NCBI GenBank assembly: GCA_964531295.1
Contig: CAZHHJ010000078.1
Span: 1-10,905 of the forward strand
DNA: 10,905 bases
Direction: 5' to 3'
Origin: JAAYJK01 sp964531295
Lineage (GTDB): Bacteria > Bacillota > Syntrophomonadia > Syntrophomonadales > Syntrophomonadaceae
The stretch's first letter is position 1; each line of letters starts with the position of its first letter. The notes beneath the pieces were generated by a model. It did not search any database. It was not told where the DNA came from and saw only the letters and a list, made by a program, of their open reading frames with translations. The position numbers and the translations under genes are program-made. Shown in pieces: positions 1 to 5,749 of the stretch.

Positions 1-1
1 C

Positions 2-688
2 CTAATGCTTTCTCGGTATAATGCATTGGTATGGGGTATTCATAATTACTATCGAATTGCTACGCACATTAATAAGGACTGTAGTATTATTGGCAGGCAG
101 ATAGATACGGTTATGAAAAACCGTATCAGAGGCAGACTTTCAAGAAAAGGGGACCCTTTAACTCCGTACGTACGCAAGCAATATGGAAAAAGCAAACAAA
201 TTCGTTACATCAACGGTAATGCTGTATGTCCTATAGCTTTCGTGCAGAAGAAAAACCCTATGTTTAAGAAAGCCGTGATATGCAAGTATACTCAAGAAGG
301 TCGCAACGAAATCCATAAATCCCTTGGTGTAGACATGAAAATACTGCACCAACTCATGCAAACTAAAGAAGTTAACCGCAGTATAGAATATACTGATAAT
401 AGAATTTCTTTATATGCAGCCCAATTAGGCAGATGTGCAGTCACAGGTGTAGTATTGGAATTAAATGAAATCCACTGCCACCATAAACTGCCAGTGCATC
501 TTGGTGGAACCGACAGGTATCAGAATCTGATCATAGTACATAAAGATGTACACCGCCTGATACATGCGACAAATCCAGAAGTACACACATATTACATGGA
601 TAAAATAATGCCAGACAAAACCATGCTAAAGCATATCAACAAACTAAGAAAACTGGCCCAATTAGAAATGGTTACTTTAGTAGCATAA
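2..688 (+). CDS. ltrA: Group II intron-encoded protein, C-terminal part (maturase and HNH endonuclease), 5' partial
   Basis: This is the C-terminal part of a group II intron reverse transcriptase/maturase; the frame is open to the window start, so the RT domain lies upstream. Residues are numbered from the Met at base 5. Residues 1-45 (YNALVWGIHNYYRIAT and following) match the maturase domain X, which binds intron RNA for splicing. Residues 140-190 form an HNH endonuclease: C144, paired histidines H159-H160, a GG turn, N174, and H183/H187. In known introns this domain cuts the second target strand during retrohoming. The HNH histidines and asparagine are intact, so the enzyme may be active. 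It acts with the surrounding intron RNA. The symbol ltrA is the generic family name; subclass and activity are not established. Confidence 0.9.
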   Translation, partial: LMLSRYNALVWGIHNYYRIATHINKDCSIIGRQIDTVMKNRIRGRLSRKGDPLTPYVRKQYGKSKQIRYINGNAVCPIAFVQKKNPMFKKAVICKYTQEGRNEIHKSLGVDMKILHQLMQTKEVNRSIEYTDNRISLYAAQLGRCAVTGVVLELNEIHCHHKLPVHLGGTDRYQNLIIVHKDVHRLIHATNPEVHTYYMDKIMPDKTMLKHINKLRKLAQLEMVTLVA

Positions 689-758
689 ATTATAGGCAAT
701 TTCAGAGGAAATGTGTAAGGTAATACTTACTATAATCAGTAGATTGTAAATCGATGGA

Positions 759-792
759 ACGCCGTATGAGGTGAAAGTCTCACGTACGGTGT
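759..792 (+). ncRNA. Group II intron domain V (catalytic hairpin)
   Basis: This is a 34-nt hairpin, the canonical length of domain V. The lower stem pairs 759-766 with 785-792. A two-base bulge (C783, G784) lies opposite the continuing stem 767-770/779-782, and the loop carries a GAAA tetraloop at 773-776. The catalytic triad is CGC (760-762) instead of the commoner AGC. All stem positions pair, counting G-U wobbles. The hairpin follows the intron ORF, as expected. Confidence 0.9.
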
Positions 793-795
793 GAA

Positions 796-841
796 GCGGG
801 GGAAAAGCTGGAGATAACTTCAAAGGCTTACCTATCGTTAT
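796..841 (+). ncRNA. Group II intron domain VI with branch-point A834 and 3' splice site
   Basis: GGGGG (798-802) pairs with CCU (831-833) and UC (835-836), leaving A834 bulged. The upper stem pairs AAGC (805-808) with GCUU (826-829), then UGGAG with CUUCA around an AUAA loop. A834 is 7 nt from T841, so the intron should end after 841 with AT. The pairing was done by eye. A spliced-transcript read would fix the exact junction. Confidence 0.75.
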
Positions 842-1128
842 ACAAAGGCTCAACTGCCCAAGGATTGGCGTTTGGCGGGTTAGTTGCCAAGTGCAAAAAC
901 ACTATCGGCATGACAGGCACCCTGGCCGATGGTTACGCAAACGGCCTTTACTATTTACTGTGGCGGTTGGATTCCAGAAAATTCAAAGAATTGGGATACA
1001 ACCACAACGAAGAATCACGCTCAAGATTCCAGATGGAGTACGGGTTCTGGCAGAAAACGATAAAAAGTAAAGACAGTACCTACGGTAAATCCAGTAAAGC
1101 CAAAAACACTCGTACTCAACTGAAGTTA
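842..1128 (+). CDS. SF2 (DEAD/DEAH-like) helicase, 3' exon fragment
   Basis: This open frame begins right after the intron and continues into the N run. After the split first codon it reads KGSTAQG, then a stretch ending in MTGTLADGYANGLYYLL. The TGTL...GYA pattern is the motif III region (usually SAT/TAT) of a family of SF2 helicases found on plasmids, phages and integrative elements. In that family the DExH box (motif II) and a Tyr-Lys-Gly stretch come just before AQG, so the intron appears to have entered next to the ATPase DExH box. The upstream exon, with Walker A and DExH, is outside the window. A TTG at 865 could be mistaken for a start, but homology-like sequence begins earlier. The role is presumably ATP-driven DNA or RNA remodelling in element maintenance. 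Splicing would be needed for a functional product. Confidence 0.7.
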
Positions 1129-1228
1129 NNNNNNNNNNNNNNNNNNNNNNNNNNNNNNNNNNNNNNNNNNNNNNNNNNNNNNNNNNNNNNNNNNNNNNNN
1201 NNNNNNNNNNNNNNNNNNNNNNNNNNNN
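1129..1228. other. Assembly gap of exactly 100 Ns
   Basis: Bases 1129-1228 are all N. One hundred Ns is a conventional placeholder for a scaffold gap of unknown length. The sequence, distance and reading frame across it are therefore unknown, and the left and right parts are joined only by scaffolding. Confidence 0.97.
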
Positions 1229-1593
1229 AAGACACCCTGCAAGAGAAGTGCTTCCAATTGACGGGAAGTAAGCTTAATGCAGCAGGAATTTTGGAAGGGA
1301 ATCTGACGAATGAAGGATTGCGTTCATTTGGTGATACCGGAGATATGATAGATATACTGTCTTTATTGAAAGATAACATTGTAACCGTTAATTCAAATGA
1401 CATATTCAACGCGTATAAAGCGGAGGTTGCAACATTGATCAATAAGAAGGTTCTGACCATAGAGGATACAGTAAGGCTAAAAACTCTTAGTGAAATACTG
1501 GCAGAACAGGACATCGATCTATCGCAAATGTCTCGGAGCAGCCGAAAGAAACTGATGCAGCAAGCAGATAGTCAATTAGTCCTATTTGGCTAA
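1229..1593 (+). CDS. C-terminal 121 residues of an unidentified protein, possibly the helicase
   Basis: This is an open frame from the gap to a TAA at 1591-1593, so the start is unknown. The protein is helical and charged and matches no family I recognise. The last residues are SQLVLFG. QLVLF (bases 1573-1587) fits the QLxLF consensus of the bacterial beta-sliding-clamp-binding motif, which often sits at the extreme C-terminus of replication and repair proteins. That would suit a helicase. It may be the C-terminus of the helicase before the gap, but the joined frame depends on a placeholder gap length. It could equally belong to a separate gene. A strong terminator follows at 1603. Confidence 0.6.
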
Positions 1594-1602
1594 AATACTT
1601 CT

Positions 1603-1643
1603 AAAAGAAAGGAGAATATTCATAGATTTCTCCTTTCTTTTTT
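1603..1643 (+). terminator. Intrinsic terminator after the helicase-region gene
   Basis: GAAAGGAGAA (1607-1616) pairs perfectly with TTCTCCTTTC (1628-1637) around an 11-nt loop, with further A-T pairs outside. A run of Ts (1638-1643) follows. It lies 10 nt past the stop at 1593. Confidence 0.9.
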
Positions 1644-1656
1644 CTAAATTAAGTTA

Positions 1657-1662
1657 TATAAT
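1657..1662 (+). promoter_or_regulatory. Possible -10 element (TATAAT)
   Basis: A perfect TATAAT lies just after the terminator. The best-spaced upstream hexamer (TTTCTT, about 1634-1639) is a poor -35 and overlaps the terminator stem. If real, it would start a transcript near 1670 covering the leader structures below. The region is AT-rich, so a chance match is quite possible. Confidence 0.3.
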
Positions 1663-1670
1663 GTATTTAT

Positions 1671-1730
1671 CCCAGAATAATCCAAGGACAACAAAAATGT
1701 CTCATTTCTGGGGTCGCTATTTTTGTGTCC
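1671..1730 (+). promoter_or_regulatory. Structured leader with competing hairpins
   Basis: CCCAGAA (1671-1677) can pair with TTCTGGG (1706-1712), with an inner stem GGACA/TGTCT (1686-1690/1698-1702). Alternatively, the segment 1686-1698 can pair with 1719-1730 (ATTTTTGTGTCC) with a single bulge. The two folds exclude each other. The second would bury a Shine-Dalgarno-like AAGGA (1684-1688) and an ATG at 1697. A terminator follows at 1737. The layout resembles an attenuator or a short regulatory RNA; function is inferred. Confidence 0.4.
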
Positions 1731-1762
1731 GTCAACAGCCGCTTTTTAAGCGGCTTTTTTAA
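1697..1762 (+). CDS. Possible 21-residue leader peptide
   Basis: ATG at 1697 is preceded by AAGGA with 8-nt spacing. The frame reads MSHFWGRYFCV, continues through the terminator hairpin at 1737-1755, and stops at TAA (1760-1762) in its T-run. A ribosome translating it would unfold that terminator, as in leader-peptide attenuation. The peptide is aromatic-rich (W, Y, three F in the first ten residues or so). I recognise no family. Chance is the main alternative, since a 21-codon frame is easily random. Confidence 0.3.
   Translation: MSHFWGRYFCVRQQPLFKRLF
1737..1760 (+). terminator. Intrinsic terminator
   Basis: AGCCGCTT (1737-1744) pairs perfectly with AAGCGGCT (1748-1755) around a TTT loop, followed by a T-run to 1760. 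No gene of ordinary size ends just before it, so it probably ends a short leader or small RNA. Confidence 0.85.
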
Positions 1763-1782
1763 TTGTCTAAAACCTCCTAATT

Positions 1783-1820
1783 ACCGTGGTTTGAACTTAG
1801 TTTCGGCCACGGTCTTTTTT
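1783..1820 (+). terminator. Intrinsic terminator, third in tandem
   Basis: ACCGTGG (1783-1789) pairs with CCACGGT (1807-1813) around a 17-nt loop, followed by CTTTTTT. With the two hairpins upstream this strongly insulates the downstream genes, so transcription of the 1902 gene should start after 1820. I see no convincing promoter between 1821 and 1901. Confidence 0.75.
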
Positions 1821-1860
1821 ATGTAGTTTTTTAAAATTATATCTTGCGATATACGCAGGG

Positions 1861-1881
1861 AAAGGGTACGCGAGTACCTTT
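1861..1881 (+). promoter_or_regulatory. Hairpin directly upstream of the 1902 gene's ribosome binding site
   Basis: GTAC (1866-1869) pairs with GTAC (1874-1877) around a GCGA loop (GNRA type), extended by G-C and AAA/TTT pairs with one bulged G. The Shine-Dalgarno GGAAGGGA follows at 1885-1892. This is the first of several hairpin-then-SD leaders in the window. Confidence 0.5.
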
Positions 1882-1901
1882 ATTGGAAGGGAAGTGAAAA
1901 G

Positions 1902-2369
1902 ATGACAGAAGGCACTCTATTTGAGAATGTTGGCGACTACAAGCAAAAAATATCAATTGTAAGCATCATTCAAATTAAAGAAGGAGACTTTTGTTATAGC
2001 GTTAAGGAGCCGGATGATGTTTGTAAACTCTTGACTGAGTTTCTAGAAAACAAGGATCGGGAGTATTTTGTTTGTTTATCACTTGATAGCAAAGGGAAAG
2101 TGAATAACATTTCAACTATCTCAATCGGGTCTTTGTGGAACGCTGTTGTAACGCCCAGAGAGGTATTTAAAACGGCCATTCTTTCAAACGCGGCCCAAAT
2201 AATCGTAGCCCACAACCACCCCTCGGGAGATATTACCCCGTCTGTAGAAGATAAGGCTGTAACCGAAAGTTTACACCAAGCTGGAAAAATTCTCGGAATC
2301 GAGGTATTGGATCACGTAGTGGTTGGCGATGGGACATATTTCAGTTTCAAAGCTCATGAAATGATTTAA
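1902..2369 (+). CDS. radC: RadC-family JAB/MPN (JAMM) domain protein
   Basis: This 155-residue protein is essentially the C-terminal JAB/MPN domain of RadC, without the N-terminal helix-hairpin-helix part of chromosomal RadC. The JAMM zinc signature is complete: H104-x-H106 in HNHPSGD, then seven residues to S114 and D117, with E54 as the likely catalytic glutamate upstream. JAMM domains are metal-dependent isopeptidases in ubiquitin systems; the biochemical role of bacterial RadC proteins is unsettled. Short RadC proteins are common on mobile elements. Here the gene opens the run that later carries E2-, Ubl- and E1-like genes, so a deconjugating role is possible but inferred. The start is ATG with GGAAGGGA about 9 nt upstream. 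The next gene begins 32 nt downstream after a short hairpin. Confidence 0.85.
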   Translation: MTEGTLFENVGDYKQKISIVSIIQIKEGDFCYSVKEPDDVCKLLTEFLENKDREYFVCLSLDSKGKVNNISTISIGSLWNAVVTPREVFKTAILSNAAQIIVAHNHPSGDITPSVEDKAVTESLHQAGKILGIEVLDHVVVGDGTYFSFKAHEMI

Positions 2370-2372
2370 AAA

Positions 2373-2397
2373 TCCCTTTTAAGGGGAAAGGAGTAAA
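2373..2397 (+). promoter_or_regulatory. Short hairpin plus Shine-Dalgarno leader (copy 1)
   Basis: TCCCTTTTAAGGGGA (2373-2387) folds into a small hairpin, and AAAGGAG follows at once. CCTTT of the 5' arm could instead pair with AAAGG of the Shine-Dalgarno, so the fold may affect ribosome access. A near-identical leader sits at 4865-4886. Confidence 0.45.
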
Positions 2398-2401
2398 AAT
2401 A

Positions 2402-3058
2402 ATGAGTCATTGGTTCAGTGTAAAAACAAAATTTAATAGCGTTGATGCTATTAAAAAGGCAGCTTCGCAAATGGGCTACATGGTGGTCCACAATCGAAAA
2501 TGCAGAGGATATGCAGGACAGGAGACGCATTGCGACCTTGTTTTAAGACTCCCAGGCGAATACGACGTTGGATTTGAAAAACAGGAGGATGGCACATATG
2601 AAATAGTTGCCGATTTTTGGGCATATCACGTCAGTGATTATTTAGCAAATGCCGATGCTCTAAAAGAAGCAGAAAAGCTATTCAATGAAAAAATCCAAAG
2701 TCAGGAATGGAGTTACACGGAAGCTGAAGCTTTTATGAATGAAGCTAAAATCAGCAAATTCATGCAAGCTTATAATTGCGCAGCACTGGAAGAATTGGTC
2801 AGAATGCAAGGACTTCAGTATATTGCAAACACCCTGGCAGACGGTACCATTGTTTATGAAACTACCGGAGCCAGTCCGGAAGGAAAAGTGATCACAACAG
2901 TAAATCCAGCCGGCGATTTAAAAGTAGAAGCCGAGGGCTTTACTGGCACTTCCTGTACTCATGCAACTGCATTTCTACAAACTCTCGGAATAGTAGATGA
3001 ATCCGAAAATAAGCCGGAATATTATATCGAGGGTGAATTACTAAAGGAGGAAATTTGA
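2402..3058 (+). CDS. DUF1257 (Ycf35-like) / DUF2997 fusion protein
   Basis: This 218-residue protein has two parts. Residues 1 to about 110 (start MSHWFSVKTKF, then CRGYAGQ and FWAYHV) resemble DUF1257, the family of cyanobacterial and plastid Ycf35. Residues about 160-209 (VITTVNPAGDLKVEAEGF, TGTSC, then KPEYY) resemble DUF2997. These two families are usually separate neighbouring genes, often near a Ycf46-type AAA ATPase, so a fusion supports their working together. The biochemical function of both is unknown. No AAA ATPase is seen in this window. The start is ATG at 2402 after AAAGGAG. The TGA stop overlaps the next ATG by one base (TGATG), implying translational coupling. Confidence 0.75.
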   Translation: MSHWFSVKTKFNSVDAIKKAASQMGYMVVHNRKCRGYAGQETHCDLVLRLPGEYDVGFEKQEDGTYEIVADFWAYHVSDYLANADALKEAEKLFNEKIQSQEWSYTEAEAFMNEAKISKFMQAYNCAALEELVRMQGLQYIANTLADGTIVYETTGASPEGKVITTVNPAGDLKVEAEGFTGTSCTHATAFLQTLGIVDESENKPEYYIEGELLKEEI

Positions 3059-3369
3059 TGGAAACAAATGCTGTTTGTATCGGCCGAGAAAAGCTGGAAG
3101 AACTAGAAAATCAAATATCGGCGTACAAAGAAGAAATTGATCTTCAAAGAAGAAGTATTCAAGTCTTATCGGAACGTTTGGCTGAAGCTGAACAGCAACT
3201 TAATGAGGGCAGCCCATTACATGATGCCTTAGAAGAACTTGAAATTCACAAAAAGGCGTTAGGAATATTAGCCAGACGTCATGCGGTAAAAACAGAGTTA
3301 TCGCCACACCCTTCAGTAGCAGCTAAGATCAAAGAATGGGCACTAAAAGATGCCAGGAAGGGGATGTAA
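3058..3369 (+). CDS. Small coiled-coil protein, function unknown
   Basis: This is a 103-residue, strongly charged protein. Residues about 10-70 are heptad-like (LEELENQ, then ERLAEAEQQL), predicting a coiled coil, followed by a basic C-terminal segment. I do not recognise a family. The ATG at 3058 is preferred over the in-frame TTG just before it because GGAGG (3046-3050) is ideally spaced from the ATG. The gene overlaps the previous stop by one base and is close to the next gene, so it is probably co-translated. It may be a structural or adaptor protein; no enzymatic motif is visible. Confidence 0.7.
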   Translation: METNAVCIGREKLEELENQISAYKEEIDLQRRSIQVLSERLAEAEQQLNEGSPLHDALEELEIHKKALGILARRHAVKTELSPHPSVAAKIKEWALKDARKGM

Positions 3370-3370
3370 C

Positions 3371-3622
3371 ATGGCTAAATTCTTTATACGTCCAGAAGGC
3401 GCAGTAGAAGGGCTGTACAGTGATGAGATCCCTTTAAAGAATCTAGGGTACCTGGATATCAAACGAGCAACCAATGTTGAATTTTGTTCTGATCGCCAGG
3501 AATGGATTGTCACATTGCCTGACGGAACTGAAGTCTATTCCGATACAAACCGAGAAAAGGCTTTGGCGTGGGAACGGGAATACTGCGATAATCTACTGGA
3601 ATCTGGTTATCGCGTAAGTTAA
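3371..3622 (+). CDS. Small conserved-looking protein, function unknown
   Basis: This protein has 83 residues from the ATG at 3371, which is preferred over an in-frame ATG at 3350 inside the previous gene because AGGAAGGGG (3355-3363) precedes it. The sequence looks like a compact beta-rich domain (FFIRPEGAVEGLYSDEIPL, then WIVTLPDGTEVYSD) followed by a helix (REKALAWEREYC). The repeated EG-L-Y and PDG-E turns suggest strand hairpins. No signal peptide or membrane segment is visible. I do not recognise the family. Its place between the coiled-coil gene and the 377-residue gene, all on one strand, suggests the same operon. Confidence 0.65.
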   Translation: MAKFFIRPEGAVEGLYSDEIPLKNLGYLDIKRATNVEFCSDRQEWIVTLPDGTEVYSDTNREKALAWEREYCDNLLESGYRVS

Positions 3623-3641
3623 ACAAAAGTTTTGTCTCTTT

Positions 3642-3697
3642 AGTACGGCTTTAGCCGGGAATTTTAATGCCCGGTTGAGCCGGGCGAAAGGAGGAAA
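3642..3697 (+). promoter_or_regulatory. Switch-like leader with two mutually exclusive hairpins (copy 1)
   Basis: CCCGG (3670-3674) can pair with the upstream CCGGG (3655-3659) or the downstream CCGGG (3680-3684); AGCCGGG occurs on both sides. The downstream fold is a perfect 6-bp stem, 3669-3674/3680-3685, and is followed by AAAGGAGG. An extra CGGC/GCCG hairpin sits at 3646-3657. No T-run follows, so it is not an ordinary terminator. It shares ACGGCTTT, CCCGG and AGCCGGG with the leader at 7154. Confidence 0.5.
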
Positions 3698-3701
3698 ATC
3701 C

Positions 3702-4835
3702 ATGAATTTATGGGATAACGTAACTGGCGTAGAAAACGCGGAAAGCAATTATATCGGCAAGAGGTTTGCTTACGCCCGGAAGGAAAGCAAAAGAGGTATA
3801 AGGTATGATTTTCTAATACCGTTGCTGAATGAAGCAGATTTAGGGAAGTATGCACCTAACCCGCCAACTCCTGCAGATGCCTTCCGTAGAGCTAGCCAGG
3901 ATATACCGAAGCGTTATGTATATGACAAGGAAAATGGGCGCAGATATAAAATCAATATGATCCTGATCGATGAATCAGCAGACCCGATAGTTCGTAATAT
4001 CCAGCTCACCGAAATTGACAAAAAAAGTCGTACCTCCACAGACGGAAAGCTGGTAGCGCAGATTAAATTCTTCCGTGATAGTCAATCAATAGTCGCTTAT
4101 CACGGGTATGAGGCAGGGTATGAATTTGACACCTGCCCAGATTTTGTTTGCGAACGAATACAGGCAGCTATCGAACGGTTTCAAAAAGAGCGTGATTTAG
4201 TCTCGGAAACACAAATACACAATGTAGTGCAGAGAGTCTTGCAGGATGCTGGTAATCCGGTTAACCGAATATTAAGTACCTGGAACATACCAGCAACCAG
4301 AGAAGATTTACTGGATAGATTACTCAGGGTAGCCGAAAGACTAAACGAGTATGAAGAGGGTATCTTTGTAACGGACACCCTGCCGGTGATCCGTACCCCC
4401 GAAGTCAGTAATAAAGTAAAAACTGATGCGGTTATTTACGCTGTAGAACGCCTAAACGCCATATTTAATAAAGCAAAAGACGATATTGCTGATTCCACAG
4501 ATGTTACTAAGACCGCTCAGCGAGTGAGTGGACACTTAAAAACCGAAGCGGAAAAAGTAATGTCTTTGGTTGAGGAATACGAATCAATTTTAGGCGAGGC
4601 TATGGATGAGGTGCGCCAGGCCCGGGAGATTACCGAGAGCAAACTGAAAGAGTTTACGGATTCTCCCGAACAGCAGTTGCGTCACAGAGAAGCCAAACGC
4701 AGGCTAAAAGCTAGTAACAAGAAATCAGAACCTATTGAAAATATACCTATTGAAACCGCCGTGTCGAGTGCGCCTACCCGCCGAATAAAAGGGATGCAGG
4801 CTCAAAGCGAAGTGCAGGCGGCTCTAGCCATGTAA
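3702..4835 (+). CDS. 377-residue protein with C-terminal coiled coil, function unknown
   Basis: The start is ATG at 3702, chosen because AAAGGAGG (3688-3694) precedes it; upstream in-frame codons fall inside the leader hairpin. Residues 1 to about 160 look globular with mixed strands and helices, including a stretch that may bind a partner (KINMILIDE, then AQIKFFRDSQSIVAYHGY). Residues about 235-320 are long charged helices, probably coiled coil. The tail is basic and low in complexity. There are only two cysteines, no obvious catalytic motif, and no signal peptide. I do not recognise the family with confidence. It is the largest unknown in the run. It could be a structural or single-strand-binding type protein, but that is a guess. 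Confidence 0.75.
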   Translation: MNLWDNVTGVENAESNYIGKRFAYARKESKRGIRYDFLIPLLNEADLGKYAPNPPTPADAFRRASQDIPKRYVYDKENGRRYKINMILIDESADPIVRNIQLTEIDKKSRTSTDGKLVAQIKFFRDSQSIVAYHGYEAGYEFDTCPDFVCERIQAAIERFQKERDLVSETQIHNVVQRVLQDAGNPVNRILSTWNIPATREDLLDRLLRVAERLNEYEEGIFVTDTLPVIRTPEVSNKVKTDAVIYAVERLNAIFNKAKDDIADSTDVTKTAQRVSGHLKTEAEKVMSLVEEYESILGEAMDEVRQAREITESKLKEFTDSPEQQLRHREAKRRLKASNKKSEPIENIPIETAVSSAPTRRIKGMQAQSEVQAALAM

Positions 4836-4838
4836 AAA

Positions 4839-4861
4839 TTGCCCCTCATTTTGGGGGGCAA
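4839..4861 (+). terminator. Hairpin after the 377-residue gene, possible weak terminator
   Basis: TTGCCCC (4839-4845) pairs perfectly with GGGGCAA (4855-4861). The T-run (4869-4874) does not follow directly but lies inside the next hairpin, so termination would be inefficient. It may instead stabilise the upstream message or separate it from the next gene. Confidence 0.5.
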
Positions 4862-4864
4862 AAA

Positions 4865-4887
4865 TCCCTTTTTTAAGGGGAAGGAGT
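4865..4887 (+). promoter_or_regulatory. Short hairpin plus Shine-Dalgarno leader (copy 2)
   Basis: CCCTT (4866-4870) pairs with AAGGG (4875-4879) around TTTT, and GAAGGAG follows directly. It is nearly the same sequence as the leader at 2373, placed the same way before an ATG. Confidence 0.45.
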
Positions 4888-4895
4888 GTTAAACA

Positions 4896-5216
4896 ATGAA
4901 GATTTTGGATATTGACTATCTTAACGGTGAAATATTGGCCAAGGCCGAATCCACTAGTAAAACAGATGATGTTAGGGATGATGCCCAAAGAATTTTGCAT
5001 CTGATGGATCTACTAACGGAAGAGTACATAAACGAGGAAATACTTGCCGTACCCGTTGAAGAATGGGCGTTTGAAGAAGAATTAGTTGCGTTAGAAGATG
5101 GAACCACGCCAATAGCACGTTACATTTTGGCGAACGAAGAAAAACGCGGCTTTCATAACCATTACTATAGTCAATTTCGTACAGCCCCGTTGCCCAAGGC
5201 ACGAGACTTTGTGTAG
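4896..5216 (+). CDS. Acidic 106-residue protein, function unknown
   Basis: The start is ATG after AAGGAG with about 9-nt spacing. The protein is very acidic in residues 20-75 (helical, with EEYINEE and VEEWAFEEELVALEDG) and ends in a short aromatic/basic tail (HNHYYSQFR). There are no cysteines and no recognisable motif. Small acidic proteins on mobile elements sometimes act as DNA mimics or inhibitors, but nothing here shows that. The stop is 14 nt before the next ATG, in the same operon-like run. Confidence 0.65.
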   Translation: MKILDIDYLNGEILAKAESTSKTDDVRDDAQRILHLMDLLTEEYINEEILAVPVEEWAFEEELVALEDGTTPIARYILANEEKRGFHNHYYSQFRTAPLPKARDFV

Positions 5217-5230
5217 TAGGGGGTGGCAGG

Positions 5231-5749
5231 ATGTATTCAGATTATTATGGTGGTTTTGATGACGAACTAATCGACCAATACCTGGGCACTCTGTATAACT
5301 TAAAGACACTTTTGTACATCAAAAAAGAGCTTGGTGAACACGCCGACATTACAGACAGGTATTTTGGCCACACTCCTTGTTGTGATAGTGGGGAAGTATT
5401 TTTTCGGAGCACGATGGCAATTATCCTTGATTTAACTGCGGAACAAGAACTTAGCATATCTGAAGAATACTACACCAATGAGGATTTCTATAAGACTTAT
5501 CCGGATATCCCCAAGGAAAATGATTTTGATGAAATTACGGAATTAGTAATTCCAGCAGTATATTCAGATATATGCGAACAAGTTTTCAAGACTTTTCCAC
5601 AAAAATCCGGTGAATTTAAATATAGGAAAATCAATAAAAAAACCAGTCACATATATTTTCCTTCAGACGAATGGCCTTTTAGAGAAGATTTATTCAACTT
5701 CTTTATTAAAGTGAGGAAGATCGCTGAAGGTTTGGAGGTGGCGGCATGA
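5231..5749 (+). CDS. 172-residue protein, function unknown
   Basis: The start is ATG at 5231 with AGGGGGTGG upstream. The protein is acidic and aromatic. The N-terminus is rich in Tyr (MYSDYYGGFDD), a Cys pair follows (HTPCCDSGE), and the C-terminal half is alpha/beta-like. There is no signal peptide or membrane segment. I recognise no family. The TGA stop overlaps the ATG of the E2-like gene (ATGA), so the two are probably translationally coupled. That makes it a candidate partner or substrate-recognition factor of the conjugation enzymes, by position only. Confidence 0.7.
   Translation: MYSDYYGGFDDELIDQYLGTLYNLKTLLYIKKELGEHADITDRYFGHTPCCDSGEVFFRSTMAIILDLTAEQELSISEEYYTNEDFYKTYPDIPKENDFDEITELVIPAVYSDICEQVFKTFPQKSGEFKYRKINKKTSHIYFPSDEWPFREDLFNFFIKVRKIAEGLEVAA

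Larger units (their letters stand above)
1..841 (+). mobile_element. Group II intron, 3' portion
   Basis: This is the 3' part of a self-splicing group II retrointron whose 5' end lies before the window. It contains the C-terminal part of the intron-encoded protein, then non-coding RNA with recognisable domains V and VI. The 3' splice site is placed after T841. The intron ends in AT there, which fits the AY rule, and the bulged A834 lies 7 nt upstream as expected for the branch point. The downstream frame also resumes there as a helicase. The intron sits sense-oriented inside that host gene. The subclass is uncertain because the CGC triad in domain V is typical of IIC introns, whereas HNH-bearing proteins are more usual in other classes. 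Confidence 0.9.

Noticed and set aside
158..361. 67-codon minus-strand frame
   Set aside because: It lies wholly inside the maturase gene on the other strand, without a ribosome binding site.
1116..1514. 132-codon minus-strand frame across the N gap
   Set aside because: It spans the placeholder Ns and is the reverse shadow of the 1229-1593 coding region, which has a proper stop and terminator.
865..1593. One continuous 242-residue protein from TTG 865 to 1593
   Set aside because: Helicase-like sequence starts before 865, and the join across the gap depends on an unknown gap length, so it was split into two features.
1671..1730. Inverted repeat as the terminal repeats of an insertion sequence
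   Set aside because: The arms are only about 12 bp and 20 nt apart, with no transposase between them; an RNA fold explains them better.
3675..3701. Nine-codon upstream extension of the 377-residue protein
   Set aside because: The Shine-Dalgarno AAAGGAGG is ideally placed for ATG 3702, and the extension falls inside the leader hairpin.
2373..4887. Repeated short hairpins as a CRISPR array
   Set aside because: The hairpins are few, unevenly spaced and tied to gene starts, with no regular spacers.
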